In this document: positions 9,124 through 19,209 of the stretch, piece by piece
How the letters are laid out: every line of letters starts with the position of its first letter
Numbering within the stretch: position 1 is the first letter of the stretch
Assembly (NCBI GenBank): GCA_003246765.1
Contig: QKDA01000132.1
Location: 1-36,471 of the forward strand
Length of the DNA: 36,471 nucleotides
Direction: 5' to 3'
Source of the DNA: Spirochaetales bacterium
Lineage (GTDB): Bacteria > Spirochaetota > Spirochaetia > Treponematales > Treponemataceae
Made by a program: the position numbers and the translations under genes
Notes under the pieces: generated by a model
Told to the model about the DNA's origin: nothing
What the model saw: the letters and a program-made list of their open reading frames with translations, nothing else
Databases searched by the model: none

Positions 9124-10059
9124 TCATTCCTGGGTCACAGGATTGGCCGTTTTCACCCGGGATCGGATGGGCGAAACCTCGAGTATCCTCTGTTCGATCT
9201 CGTTGAGCTGGCTGGATATTCTCGCGTCGATGGCTCCGAAGTCGGTCTCAATGACGCAGCCACCGCGGTCTACGGTGGAATCCTCGACGACGGTAATGTT
9301 CTTTACGTTTTCCGCGGACGAGAGGAAATCCTTGATATGCTGGGTCGTCATGGCCACGTCGGAGAGATTGACCCTGATGATAACGTCGCCCCTACCCTTA
9401 ACCTTCCTGAGGGCCTGCACCACGTTGGAGACCACTACGTTGCGCTGGTTCTCTGAAATAACCTTTACGATCTTGCGGGTCATGAGGAGCACGAGATCGA
9501 CGATTTGCTGCTCGGTCTCGGAGAGTATCTCTTGGCGCTTGTCCATCATCCTCTCGATGATCGTATGAAGACGGTCCGTAAGCCGCTGGGCCTCAAGGTT
9601 TCCTTCCTTAAAGCCGTCTTCCTGGCCCTTTTTGAATCCGTCGGTATAGCCTGTCTTTAGCTTGTCGTCCATGGAAGCCTGGGCTTCCTCCACGATTCGC
9701 TTGGCTTCCGCCTGGGCGTCGGCCTTGATCCGAACCGCCTCGTCCAGCGCCTGCTGCCGAATAACCTGGGCCTGGTCGGTCTTTCTCTTGACCTCGTCAA
9801 AGGCGGCTTTCTCCGCGTCCTTGAGAATCCGTTCCGCCTCCTCCCGAGCCTGGTCAAGCTTTTCTTCCTTGTCCCGTTCCCAGTCCTCCTGCCAGCGCTG
9901 CGCCTCAAGGCGTAAGTCGTCCACCGTAGGCCCTTCATACACGGGCTCCTCGATGATCTCCTCTACGGGCTCATCCTCCACGAATTTCTTCGAGAGCTGA
10001 AGAAGCACGAGGTTTTCGGACTGCTTGACTTCATTCGGCCTGAAAACGGTTTTTGCCAT
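9124..10059 (-). CDS. fliH: Flagellar assembly protein FliH
   Basis: Charged coiled-coil followed by a FliH-like C-terminus, located between fliG and fliI. Confidence 0.9.
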   Translation of the reverse strand: MAKTVFRPNEVKQSENLVLLQLSKKFVEDEPVEEIIEEPVYEGPTVDDLRLEAQRWQEDWERDKEEKLDQAREEAERILKDAEKAAFDEVKRKTDQAQVIRQQALDEAVRIKADAQAEAKRIVEEAQASMDDKLKTGYTDGFKKGQEDGFKEGNLEAQRLTDRLHTIIERMMDKRQEILSETEQQIVDLVLLMTRKIVKVISENQRNVVVSNVVQALRKVKGRGDVIIRVNLSDVAMTTQHIKDFLSSAENVKNITVVEDSTVDRGGCVIETDFGAIDARISSQLNEIEQRILEVSPIRSRVKTANPVTQE

Positions 10060-10073
10060 CCCTTACCTACCCA

Positions 10074-11138
10074 TTACACGACGAGCTCGTCCTCGCCGGA
10101 CCGGGCGATGACGATCTCGCCGGTGTCCTCGAGGTGACGTATGATGGAAACGATTTTTTGCTGGGCCTCTTCCACGTCTTTAAGCCGCACGGGGCCCATG
10201 TATTCCATATCTTCCTTGAGCATGCCGGCGGCGCGCTTGGACATGTTCCTGAAAATCTTGTCCTGAACCTCCGTATCCACCGCCTTGAGAGCCTTGGCCA
10301 ATTCCTGGGTGTCCACCTCCCGGAGAACCTTCTGGATCGCCCGGTCGTCGAGCATGACGATGTCCTCGAACACGAACATTCTCTTCTTGATTTCCTCGGC
10401 CAGGTCGGGATCCTCGTCTTCCAGGGCCTCGATGATAGATTTCTCGGAGGAACGGTCTACGAGGTTGAGGATCTCGACGATGCTCTCGACGCCTCCCGCC
10501 GCGGTGTAGTCCTCGCTGGAGAGGGTGGAAAGCTTTTTCTCGAGCACCCGCTCAACCTCGCGAAGAACGTCGGGAGAGGTGCGGTCCATGGTGGCTATAC
10601 GCCGGGCCACCTCGCTCTGAATCTCGTCGGGAAGGTTCTGGAGGATAATGGAGGCCTTGGCGGGTTCCAGATACGCCAGGATAAGGGCGATAGTTTGGGG
10701 ATGCTCCTGCTGGATGAAGTTCAGAAGGTGCGCGGGATCGGTGCGGCGTATGAAGTCGAAGGGGCGTACCTGGAGGGAGCTGGTAAGCCGGTTTATGATG
10801 TCGATGGCTTTCTGGCTGCCCACGGACTTTTCCAGGAGCTCCCGGGCATAGTCTATACCGCCGGTGGTTATGAAGTTCTGGGCCATCATGAGGTCCTGGA
10901 ACTCCTGAAGGATCGCGTCCTTGAATTCGGGTTCAACCGTCTCAAGGCGGGCGATCTCGAAGGTTAGGGTCTCTATTTCGTCTTCCCTCAGGTGCTTGAA
11001 AATTTCCGAGGATATCTCTGAACCGAGGGATACGAGAAAGATTGCCGCCTTTTGCCGGCCAGTGAGGGATTTAACGTCCTTCGCCTTCTTCCCCGTCGAC
11101 GAACCCTTGTCTTTAGACGATGCTGCTGCGGGTGCCAT
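10074..11138 (-). CDS. fliG: Flagellar motor switch protein FliG
   Basis: LTGRQKAAIFLVSLG, EHPQTIALILAYLEPAKA and the C-terminal FliG domain MFVFEDIVMLDDRAIQKVLREVD. Confidence 0.98.
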   Translation of the reverse strand: MAPAAASSKDKGSSTGKKAKDVKSLTGRQKAAIFLVSLGSEISSEIFKHLREDEIETLTFEIARLETVEPEFKDAILQEFQDLMMAQNFITTGGIDYARELLEKSVGSQKAIDIINRLTSSLQVRPFDFIRRTDPAHLLNFIQQEHPQTIALILAYLEPAKASIILQNLPDEIQSEVARRIATMDRTSPDVLREVERVLEKKLSTLSSEDYTAAGGVESIVEILNLVDRSSEKSIIEALEDEDPDLAEEIKKRMFVFEDIVMLDDRAIQKVLREVDTQELAKALKAVDTEVQDKIFRNMSKRAAGMLKEDMEYMGPVRLKDVEEAQQKIVSIIRHLEDTGEIVIARSGEDELVV

Positions 11139-11142
11139 GGGT

Positions 11143-12846
11143 TTATTCCTCCATCAGCCAGGTACGGATGAGAAGCGCCACGTCTTCCGGGTGCTCCTTA
11201 GCCATATTGATGGCGTTCTCCTGCAATTCGAGGCGCTTACGCTCCTCCACGGACATGGAAACCTCCATGCCCGCCTGTTCCGCTTCCCAGAGGGTTTTTT
11301 CGCGTTCCATCTGGTGCTTCCGCAGAAGTTCTTCTTCCTTAAGCCGGCGTCTCCTCTCGAGTTCCCGGGTAATCATGCGATAGATGATGAAGGCGACGAG
11401 AATGACCGCCAGGGCGATAAGGGAATAGAGGATCGTCTGTTCCGTCTGCTTCTTTTGCAGGTATGCGGCGTCTTCCTTCTCGAACTGGGCGCTTCGGTCA
11501 AACCTTATATTGAGTACGCTAACGGAATCGCCCCGGGCGCGCTGATAGCCGATGGCGTCCTGAACGGCCTTTGCCGCCGCTTGAAGCTCCTCAGCCTCAA
11601 TGGACTGGTATTCCCGCTCGATGGAACCGTTCTTAACGATAAATTGGCCGTTTTCGTCCCGTTTTTTAATCCAGGTTCCGTCAATATTCACCGAAACTGT
11701 CCTTCTTCCCATGGAGGGGCTGACGGTTTCGGTAGTATCCCTTTGACCCACAAGCTCGTTCTGTTTGACGATGGACTGCTCTGAAAGGCCGTAGAGATTT
11801 GACATGTCCTTGTAGGCCGGGGCGGTTTGCCCTTCCACCCCCGCAGGTCCCTCGGGATTGAAGCCGGACCCTTGCCACCGGGTGGTAGAGGTTTCCGAGG
11901 AGAGGGTAACGGAGGGAACGATCTGGGAATCGTCATAGGGGGTTTCCGGATTGTCCGGTTTTATGGTAGTGGGAAGGTAATCCCGCTGCTGCACGGACTT
12001 GTCGGACATGTCCATGTCGATCTTGATGTTGAGGTCCCGAACGCGGTCGATTCCGTAGATCTGCTGAAGGGCCCCGAGAATCTTCGCGCGGTACTGCGCC
12101 TCAAGCTGGGCAATGAGCTTTTGCTCCTTCTCGATCCTGGTAAGCCGGTCCCATTCCTTCATGCCCTCGAAATCGTTGAGCACGTTTCCCGAGCTGTCGG
12201 CAATGGTGATATTGGAATCCTGAAGGCCTTCAACCGCGAATTTGAGTATTTTCTGGATTCCTTCGACCTTTTTCCGGTTTGCGGTTATGTCGCTGCCCGG
12301 CTTCGGATAGAGAACGACGCTGGCGGTTACGGGATTCTGGTCTTCCGTGAACAGGGTGGTTTCGGGCATGTTTACGACCACGCTCGCGTCGTCCACGTCT
12401 TCCAGGGCCTTGATGTGCTGCCGTACTTCCTCAATGATCGCGCGCCGTTTATTCACGTTCCGCTCAAAGTCAGTAACGGTCCACCGCTCAATGTCGAACA
12501 ATGCCCAGGGATCGACGTTCTGGGGAATGAGGTCTTCCCGTATAAGAATGGAGCGCATCCGCCGGGCGGTGGCCTCGTCGGGAACGGAAATGATTCCGGT
12601 GGCGGATACGGAGCTGTGCACGTTTTCTTCGTTGAGCCGGACGATTATCGCGTCGCGTTTGGTCTCATCGGTGATGGGCGTGTCGATAAGGGGCACCATG
12701 GCGGGCGCCGATGAAACGGATAGGAGGACGACGATGCCGACGATCGCGGCAGCCGCTACGCCGCCGAGAATCAGCTTCTGGACGAGCGTCCACTTTCCCC
12801 ATAATCCGGTAATTTGCGAAACTATGCGTTTCACCCATTCGTTCAT
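11143..12846 (-). CDS. fliF: Flagellar MS-ring protein FliF
   Basis: N-terminal TM, YscJ/FliF region (VRQHIKALEDVDDASVVVNMPE), C-terminal TM, position upstream of fliG. Confidence 0.97.
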   Translation of the reverse strand: MNEWVKRIVSQITGLWGKWTLVQKLILGGVAAAAIVGIVVLLSVSSAPAMVPLIDTPITDETKRDAIIVRLNEENVHSSVSATGIISVPDEATARRMRSILIREDLIPQNVDPWALFDIERWTVTDFERNVNKRRAIIEEVRQHIKALEDVDDASVVVNMPETTLFTEDQNPVTASVVLYPKPGSDITANRKKVEGIQKILKFAVEGLQDSNITIADSSGNVLNDFEGMKEWDRLTRIEKEQKLIAQLEAQYRAKILGALQQIYGIDRVRDLNIKIDMDMSDKSVQQRDYLPTTIKPDNPETPYDDSQIVPSVTLSSETSTTRWQGSGFNPEGPAGVEGQTAPAYKDMSNLYGLSEQSIVKQNELVGQRDTTETVSPSMGRRTVSVNIDGTWIKKRDENGQFIVKNGSIEREYQSIEAEELQAAAKAVQDAIGYQRARGDSVSVLNIRFDRSAQFEKEDAAYLQKKQTEQTILYSLIALAVILVAFIIYRMITRELERRRRLKEEELLRKHQMEREKTLWEAEQAGMEVSMSVEERKRLELQENAINMAKEHPEDVALLIRTWLMEE

Positions 12847-12876
12847 GTTACCCTCCCGTTACAGAACGAACCTGTC

Positions 12877-12923
12877 GCTATATTAATGCGTTATACTATC
12901 ATACTATAACGCATTATTATAGC
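12877..12923. repeat. 47-bp near-perfect palindrome in the fliE-fliF intergenic region
   Basis: GCTATATTAATGCGTTATACTAT-C-ATACTATAACGCATTATTATAGC; 21 of 23 pairs complementary. Confidence 0.9.
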
Positions 12924-12928
12924 ACGTT

Positions 12929-13237
12929 TTACCGGGTTGTGGTAATTTCGTTCCAGCCTTTGATTACGCGGTCGATCACGGTCTGGGCAATCTTGAGGGA
13001 AAGATTGGCCTCGGCCATGGCGATCGTAACGTCATGCACGTCCACCGATTCCGGGTCGACAATCAACTGCTGCGCGATTTCCTCGCTCTTGGTCTGCTTC
13101 GCGTTCATGGCGTCGAAGGCGCCGAGGAGGGTTTGCTCAAAGCTCGCGGTTTCGCCGCGTACCGCCGTGTCGACCATGTCGGTGTTAGAAACCATGCGGC
13201 TGCGGAAATTGTCGACCTTTACGGGGGTGATTTCCAT
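12929..13237 (-). CDS. fliE: Flagellar hook-basal body protein FliE
   Basis: 102-aa protein with the FliE C-terminal pattern (VDVHDVTIAMAEANLSLKIAQTVIDRVIKGWNEI), in fli/flg context. Confidence 0.93.
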   Translation of the reverse strand: MEITPVKVDNFRSRMVSNTDMVDTAVRGETASFEQTLLGAFDAMNAKQTKSEEIAQQLIVDPESVDVHDVTIAMAEANLSLKIAQTVIDRVIKGWNEITTTR

Positions 13238-13243
13238 TTATGA

Positions 13244-13699
13244 CTACCTTCCGATCTCGAGGGCCCGGGAGAACATCTCCTTGGAACCCTGAATGACCGA
13301 TGAATTGGCTTCATAGGACCTAGAGGCGGAAATGAGATCCACCATTTCGGTCACGATATTCACGTTGGGATACTCGACGTAACCCGCCTTGGGACCGCTT
13401 TTAATGGCGTCGGGATGGGTAGGATCGTAGACGAGCCTAAGCTCGGAATTGTCCTTTTCCACCGCCGCGACCTTTACCCCGGAACCCAAACCCCGCTCGA
13501 GCTCCGAAGGGGTGAAGGGGGTTCTCCAGTCTATGCCCTCGTCGCGCTGGGATAGCACCACCCGTGCCCTTCGGAAGGCCCCGCCTTCCTGGGTGCGCGT
13601 GGTGGAAGCGTTGGCAATGTTGTCGGATATGACGTCGGTCCGCAGCCGTTCGGCGGACATTCCCGTGGCGGCTATGTTTATGCTGGTAAAAAGTCCCAT
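13244..13699 (-). CDS. flgC: Flagellar basal-body rod protein FlgC
   Basis: MGLFTSINIAATGMSAERLRTDVISDNIANASTTRT...VNIVTEMVDLISASRSYEAN. Confidence 0.97.
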   Translation of the reverse strand: MGLFTSINIAATGMSAERLRTDVISDNIANASTTRTQEGGAFRRARVVLSQRDEGIDWRTPFTPSELERGLGSGVKVAAVEKDNSELRLVYDPTHPDAIKSGPKAGYVEYPNVNIVTEMVDLISASRSYEANSSVIQGSKEMFSRALEIGR

Positions 13700-13715
13700 C
13701 CTCGGTTACCTCCGC

Positions 13716-14132
13716 TTACTTGAGCACTGAATTGACCTGGGAGAACTCAAAGCTCTCGATCTGGGTCATAAGCTGATAGTTCATCTGGATCTTGAGGAGA
13801 TTCATGGCTTCTTCCTCGGGATCCACGTTGTTGCCGTTCGCTTTTGCCGTGGTCAGGTAATCGAGAACCCGGCGGGGCTCCACCGAGCGGTAATCGATGA
13901 CCCCGTCGGATTTAATGTGCCTTTCGTCCGCGGTGGCAAGCTCAAACTGCCCCCTGGCGTTAACCTCCGAGTCGAGGGCGCGCTTGAGTTCGCTCTCGAA
14001 ATTGACCGAGGTGCGCTTGAAGTTCGGCACTTCCGAATTGGCCAGATTGTTGGCCGACACTGTATACCGGAGGGTATTCACGTCCAGGGCTCGGTGCAAG
14101 AGATCGGTGGTCTTGGTAAATCCGTTGATCAT
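13716..14132 (-). CDS. flgB: Flagellar basal-body rod protein FlgB
   Basis: LHRALDVNTLRYTVSANNLANSEVPNFKRTSVNFES...; position upstream of flgC. Confidence 0.96.
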   Translation of the reverse strand: MINGFTKTTDLLHRALDVNTLRYTVSANNLANSEVPNFKRTSVNFESELKRALDSEVNARGQFELATADERHIKSDGVIDYRSVEPRRVLDYLTTAKANGNNVDPEEEAMNLLKIQMNYQLMTQIESFEFSQVNSVLK

Positions 14133-14186
14133 GGCTTTCTCCCGTTATTATTGTCGGCTGCCGCGAGGGGGGGATTTAGCAAAAGA

Positions 14187-15581
14187 CTACAGGATATAGC
14201 GGGAAAGGTCTTGATCCTGCACGACACCCTTGAGTTTTTCGTCCACGTAGTCCACGGATACCCGTATCGTCTGACCCGAAAGCTCATTCGCCTCGAAGGA
14301 AACCTCCTCCAAAAGGGTTTCCATGATCGTGTGGAGCCTCCGGGCGCCGATGTTCTCCATGCGGGAGTTCACCTCCGCCGCGAGGAAGCTCATCCGGCGG
14401 ATGGCATCCTCCGAAAAATCCAGGGTTACGCCCTCGGTTGAAAGAAGTTCCGAATATTGGCGTATGAGCGCGTTTTTCGGTTCCGTGAGTATTCTCCGGA
14501 AGTCATCTTCGGAAAGGGATTCCAGCTCCACCCGAAGGGGAAAGCGTCCCTGGAGTTCGGGTATGAGATCGCTTGGCTTCGACACGTTAAAGGCCCCGGC
14601 GGCGATAAAGAGGATATGGGTGGTGTCTACAACGCCCCATTTTGTGTTTACGGCGGACCCTTCGATAATCGGGAGGATATCACGCTGCACGCCCTCCCGG
14701 GACACGTCTTGGCCACCTCCCCGGTCGCTCTTCCCCGCTATCTTGTCTATTTCGTCTATAAAGACGATGCCTGACTGCTCAACCCGGTTCTTCGCCTCGG
14801 CGGCAACCGTTTCATGGTCAACGATACGGTCCAGCTGTTCCGCTATCAGTATCTCCCGTGCTTCCCTGACCGTCGCGGATCTCCGCTTCGATTTCCCCCC
14901 CGTAATGAGGTTGGTTATATTGGCTACGCTCATTTCCAGGTCTTCCAGGTTGGAGGATCCGGCGAATACCTCGAACGACGGCATGCCGCCCTTCTGCACC
15001 GTGATTTCGACGGTTCTGTCCTCGAGCTTCCCTTCCCGAAGCATGGCCCTGAATTTCTCGCGGGTATGGTCCCCCTCGGTCCCGCTGCCTTGAACGCCGA
15101 CGGGGAGTTTTATCGCCGGGGAATCCCCCGTATCGGAACTGCCGGGCGCCTTTCTGAGGCCCGGAAGAAGCAGATCCAGAAGCTGTTCCTCCGCCCGGCG
15201 TTCGGCTTCATCCTTTAAATTGGCCTGCATCTCGGTCTTGACCATGCCGTATCCGACCGCCATGAGGTCCCTAATCATGGACTCCACGTCCCTGCCGACA
15301 TATCCGACCTCGGTATACTTGGTAGCCTCGACCTTCAGAAAGGGAGCTCCGCAAAGCTTTGCGAGACGCCGGGCAATCTCGGTCTTCCCCACGCCGGTAG
15401 GACCGATCATGAGGATGTTTTTCGGGGCAATCTCGTCCCGAACGTCCTCGCTCAGCCTAAGCCTTCGGGTTCTATTCCGCAAGGCGATGGCCACTGCCCT
15501 TTTAGCCTTGCCCTGACCGATAATATACCGGTCCAGCTCGGCCACGATCTCCCTCGGCGTCATTCCTTCCAGAGCTTCCAT
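14187..15581 (-). CDS. hslU: ATP-dependent protease ATPase subunit HslU
   Basis: MTPREIVAELDRYIIGQGKAKRAVAIALRNR, Walker A GPTGVGKTEIARRLA, GVQRDILPIIEGSAVNTKWG. Confidence 0.98.
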   Translation of the reverse strand: MEALEGMTPREIVAELDRYIIGQGKAKRAVAIALRNRTRRLRLSEDVRDEIAPKNILMIGPTGVGKTEIARRLAKLCGAPFLKVEATKYTEVGYVGRDVESMIRDLMAVGYGMVKTEMQANLKDEAERRAEEQLLDLLLPGLRKAPGSSDTGDSPAIKLPVGVQGSGTEGDHTREKFRAMLREGKLEDRTVEITVQKGGMPSFEVFAGSSNLEDLEMSVANITNLITGGKSKRRSATVREAREILIAEQLDRIVDHETVAAEAKNRVEQSGIVFIDEIDKIAGKSDRGGGQDVSREGVQRDILPIIEGSAVNTKWGVVDTTHILFIAAGAFNVSKPSDLIPELQGRFPLRVELESLSEDDFRRILTEPKNALIRQYSELLSTEGVTLDFSEDAIRRMSFLAAEVNSRMENIGARRLHTIMETLLEEVSFEANELSGQTIRVSVDYVDEKLKGVVQDQDLSRYIL

Positions 15582-15584
15582 GGA

Positions 15585-16124
15585 TTACAGTTCCTCCACC
15601 ATGATTGAGTCGTTCGTGTAAATGCAGATTCTCGCGGCGATTTCCAGGCTTTTGCGGGCAATATCCGCGGCGCTTAACTCGGAGTCCTCAAGATAGGCCA
15701 GGGACGCTGCGTAGGCGTAATTCCCCCCGGAACCTATGGCAAGCACGCTTTCCGCGGGCTCAATGACGTCGCCGGTACCGGAAATCAGCAGGGTTTTATC
15801 CTTGTCCGCCACCAGCAGAAGGGCCTGAAGGTTCCTCAGGGCCTTGTCGGTTCTCCAATCCTTGGCGAGCTCTACCGATGCCCTCGTTAGGTCACCCGCA
15901 TATTCCTTGATACGCGACTCGAACCGCTCAAGGAGGGTAAATGCGTCGGCAGTCGCTCCGGCAAAGCCCGTGAGAATTCTCCCGTCGTAAATCTTGCGTA
16001 TTTTTTTCGCGTTGGGTTTCACGACGGTTTCACCCATTGTTACCTGTCCGTCGCCGGCCATGGCAACCTTGCCGTTCTTGCGGACCGCGAGAACCGTGGT
16101 GCTTCGAATCTCAATGCCCTTCAT
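15585..16124 (-). CDS. hslV: ATP-dependent protease proteolytic subunit HslV
   Basis: [31 protein letters not shown]...[17 protein letters not shown]. The true start is within the longer ORF listed to 16604. Confidence 0.96.
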   Translation of the reverse strand: MKGIEIRSTTVLAVRKNGKVAMAGDGQVTMGETVVKPNAKKIRKIYDGRILTGFAGATADAFTLLERFESRIKEYAGDLTRASVELAKDWRTDKALRNLQALLLVADKDKTLLISGTGDVIEPAESVLAIGSGGNYAYAASLAYLEDSELSAADIARKSLEIAARICIYTNDSIMVEEL

Positions 16125-16135
16125 GGGTCGCTCCT

Positions 16136-17059
16136 TTATCCGTGGGGATGGGCCCGGTGATACAGCTTGCGAAGCCGTTCCCGGGAGACATGGGTGTATC
16201 GTTGGGTTGTGGAGACGCTGGAGTGCCCGAGCATTTCCTGAACCACCCTGATATCCGCTCCCCCCGCGAGGAGGGTCGTTGCGAAGCTGTGCCTGAGTGA
16301 ATGGGGGGTAATAGCGCGAAGGGAGGGATCCCCCTGGGTATAGGAGGCCAGAATGTACTGAATACCGCGTACCGAAAGGGGCCGTCCCCTGGCGGAAAGG
16401 AAGAGAGCCCTGCTGACCCTGTCGTTTTCCGAATGCTTGCGCGCCACGGAGGCGCGCTCCGCCAAATAGTCCCGAAGGGCTATCGCCGCCTGAGAGGAAA
16501 AAAAGACCCGCCGCTCCTTCTTTCCCTTTCCCATAACGACCGCGGAACGGTAATCGGGACTCAAATCGGCAAGCTTTAGCGACGCTACCTCTGACACGCG
16601 GCACCCCGAGGTATACATGACGAGGAAGAGGGCCTTATCGCGGGAAGGCCATGAAGAGGCCTTAACGTCGGATGACGGCACCCGATCGCTTAGGTTTTCC
16701 GGGAGGCTGCAGAGCCGGTTAGCCTCCTCGGGAAACAGGAAGCTCGGCAGTTTACGGTCGGTTTTAAGGTTTCCCACGTCCAATGCGGGGTTGTCCTTGC
16801 GGACCCCGAACCTAACCAGGTAGCGAAAGAAGCCGCGTACCGCCGCAAGGGTTCGATTGACGCTTCCGGGGTCGTAGCCGGATTCGCTTAGGCTCGCCAC
16901 GAAAAGCATGACGTTCCTCCCGTCCGCATCGGCGGGATCGTCGCTCCCGCAAAAATCCTCAAAGAGCCTTAGATCCCTCCGGTAGGCCGATAGGGTTCGG
17001 GGCGAGAGGTTCCTCACCCCTGCGAGGTAGGAAAGGTACTCCTCGACCCGGGCTTTCAT
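16136..17059 (-). CDS. Tyrosine recombinase, XerC/XerD-like (copy 1)
   Basis: N-terminal SAM-like domain [30 protein letters not shown]; catalytic [56 protein letters not shown] overlap with topA. Confidence 0.95.
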   Translation of the reverse strand: MKARVEEYLSYLAGVRNLSPRTLSAYRRDLRLFEDFCGSDDPADADGRNVMLFVASLSESGYDPGSVNRTLAAVRGFFRYLVRFGVRKDNPALDVGNLKTDRKLPSFLFPEEANRLCSLPENLSDRVPSSDVKASSWPSRDKALFLVMYTSGCRVSEVASLKLADLSPDYRSAVVMGKGKKERRVFFSSQAAIALRDYLAERASVARKHSENDRVSRALFLSARGRPLSVRGIQYILASYTQGDPSLRAITPHSLRHSFATTLLAGGADIRVVQEMLGHSSVSTTQRYTHVSRERLRKLYHRAHPHG

Positions 17060-19209
17060 TCCTCTCCGTCCGTGTCCTGGGAGGTATCGGGAACCTCGTC
17101 GCTGGTGTGGAGATAATCGCACTCCGGGTTTATGCACGACTTAAAGGAACCGTTCTTCTTGTCGAATTTTTCCACGAGAAAGTGACCGCACTTCGGGCAT
17201 GTCGCATTGATGGGCTTGAAATGGGAAATAAAATCGCATTCGGGATACTTGGTGCATCCGTAGAATTCCTTGCCCCTTCCCTTGGTGCGACGGGCCACGA
17301 TCTCCCCGCCGCATCCCGGCCGGGGACATTTTGCCAAGGGGATTGAGCGCGTATTGCGGCACTCGGGAAATCCTGAGCAGGCGAGAAAGAAGCCGAAGCG
17401 GCCGAGTTTTTTCAGCATGGGCTTTCCGCATACCTCGCAAACGTACTCGGTGGACTCGTCAAGGCGTCCTTTCAGGCTCCCAAGGTTATTCATGACCTCA
17501 TCCACCCGGTCCTTGAAGGGACCGTAGAAGGTGCCGATCATGCTGGGCCATTCAATGCGGTCCTCCTCCACCTCGTCGAGGTCCCCCTCGATACGGGCGG
17601 TAAAATTGACGTTCACCACCGACGGGAAATACTCTACCAGGATCTCGTTGATGATCCTGCCAAGCTGGGTAGGAACGAGCTGCTTATTCGAGCGGGTTAT
17701 GTAATACCGCTCCAGCAGTACGGAGATGATGGGCGCATAGGTGGAAGGCCGACCGATCCCCTTTTCTTCCAAGGTTTTTACTATGGAGGCATCGGTGTAT
17801 CGGGCAGGACCCTGGGTAAAATGCTGTTCCGGCTGGAAATCCCTGACTTCCAGGGTCTCGCCCACCGAAATTTCCGGGAGGGTATGTTCCTTCTCTTCCT
17901 TGGAAATCAAGGTCTTCAGAACCTTATAGAACCCCTTCTCGAAGACCCGGGTACTGGAAATCCTGAATACCGCCTCCCCCGCGGCGATGTCTATGCTGGA
18001 GGTTCGGCTGCGGGCGTTTGCCATCTGACTGGAAACGAAGCGTTCCCAAATGATGGTGTAAAGCCTCAGCTGATCCCGGGTGAGATACTCTTTCACGTAC
18101 TCCGGGGTATAATTTACGTAGGTAGGTCGTATCGCCTCATGGGCGTCCTGGGCCTTCTTTTCCACGGAGTATTCAATCGCCTCGGGAGGGAGTTCGGCGG
18201 GGAATTTCTCCCCGATCCACTTTCGAACTTCCTCCAGGGCCACCGTCGAGATTCGCACCGAGTCCGTTCGCATGTAAGTAATGAGTCCCACCCGGGTTGA
18301 TCCGATATTGATGCCCTCATAAAGCTGTTGGGCGATTTGCATGGTTTTCTTGGAGGTGAAACCCAGGCGGTTCGCGGCCATCTGCTGAAGTTTGGACGTG
18401 GTAAAGGGCGCCTTGGGGCGTATGGTTTTCTCGCTGGTCTTTATGTCCGTCACGATGCAGTCGCTGTGCCTGATCTCCTCGATGATGGCAAGCACGGATT
18501 TCTCGTTGGCCAGTTCCGGCTTTTCGCCGCGGTAGAGCACTAACTGGGAGGTAAAGTTATGGCGCCCTTTGTGGAACTCCGCGTCCAGGGTCCAGTACTC
18601 CTCGGGAATGAAATTCTCGACCTCCGCTTCCCGCTCGCAGATAAGCCTGAGGGCTACCGACTGGACTCTCCCCGCGGATAGGCCGTTTTTCACTTTCTTC
18701 CACAACAGGGGAGAGAGGTTGTATCCCACCAGGCGGTCCAAAACCCGACGGGCTTTCTGGGCATTCACCTTGGACTCGTCTATGTCCATGGGATGCCGCA
18801 CCGCGTCCTTTATTGCCTGAGGGGTTATTTCGTTAAAGACGATCCTGTGGATGGGCACGTCGTTTTTAGCCGAGATCGAATTCCGCAAATGCCAGGCTAT
18901 AGCCTCCCCTTCGCGGTCATTATCACTTGCGAGAAGCACTTCCTTAGACTTCTTTGCGTCCCCCTGCAGTTCCTTAAGAAGTTTCGCCCTTCCCCTCACG
19001 GTAATGTACTCGGGCTGAAAGCCGTTATCGATATTTATGGCTATGCGGGACTTCGGCAAGTCGATCAGATGCCCCATGGACGCTTTTACCACATATCCCG
19101 AACCGAGATATTTCTCGATTGTTTTTGCCTTTGCCGGGGACTCCACGATAACGAGGGTCTTTGCCGCGGGTTTCTTCTTTTGAGCCGGCTTTTTTACCGC
19201 CATACGCAT
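17056..19209 (-). CDS. topA: DNA topoisomerase I
   Basis: KTLVIVESPAKAKTIEKYLG Toprim start, active site GLITYMRTDSVRIS, three C-terminal Cys4 zinc-ribbon repeats. Confidence 0.98.
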   Translation of the reverse strand: MRMAVKKPAQKKKPAAKTLVIVESPAKAKTIEKYLGSGYVVKASMGHLIDLPKSRIAINIDNGFQPEYITVRGRAKLLKELQGDAKKSKEVLLASDNDREGEAIAWHLRNSISAKNDVPIHRIVFNEITPQAIKDAVRHPMDIDESKVNAQKARRVLDRLVGYNLSPLLWKKVKNGLSAGRVQSVALRLICEREAEVENFIPEEYWTLDAEFHKGRHNFTSQLVLYRGEKPELANEKSVLAIIEEIRHSDCIVTDIKTSEKTIRPKAPFTTSKLQQMAANRLGFTSKKTMQIAQQLYEGINIGSTRVGLITYMRTDSVRISTVALEEVRKWIGEKFPAELPPEAIEYSVEKKAQDAHEAIRPTYVNYTPEYVKEYLTRDQLRLYTIIWERFVSSQMANARSRTSSIDIAAGEAVFRISSTRVFEKGFYKVLKTLISKEEKEHTLPEISVGETLEVRDFQPEQHFTQGPARYTDASIVKTLEEKGIGRPSTYAPIISVLLERYYITRSNKQLVPTQLGRIINEILVEYFPSVVNVNFTARIEGDLDEVEEDRIEWPSMIGTFYGPFKDRVDEVMNNLGSLKGRLDESTEYVCEVCGKPMLKKLGRFGFFLACSGFPECRNTRSIPLAKCPRPGCGGEIVARRTKGRGKEFYGCTKYPECDFISHFKPINATCPKCGHFLVEKFDKKNGSFKSCINPECDYLHTSDEVPDTSQDTDGEE

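Noticed and set aside
10053-10967. 304-aa plus-strand ORF (and similar long ORFs at 11827-12714, 8751-9206) antisense to flagellar genes
   Set aside because: They lie opposite well-supported fliG, fliF and fliI, have low-complexity His/Gly/Asp/Leu composition typical of antisense frames in GC-rich coding DNA, and no recognisable domains.
12884-12916. Possible dif (Xer recombination) site in the fliE-fliF palindrome
   Set aside because: The arms are 11-bp-like (AATGCGTTATA / TATAACGCATT) but the central spacing is 9 bp instead of the usual 6-8, the location is inside an operon, and the arm sequence does not clearly match known dif consensus.
16125-16604. N-terminal 160-codon extension of hslV in the ORF track
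   Set aside because: It overlaps the xer coding region in another frame and HslV homology starts at [11 protein letters not shown] (16124).
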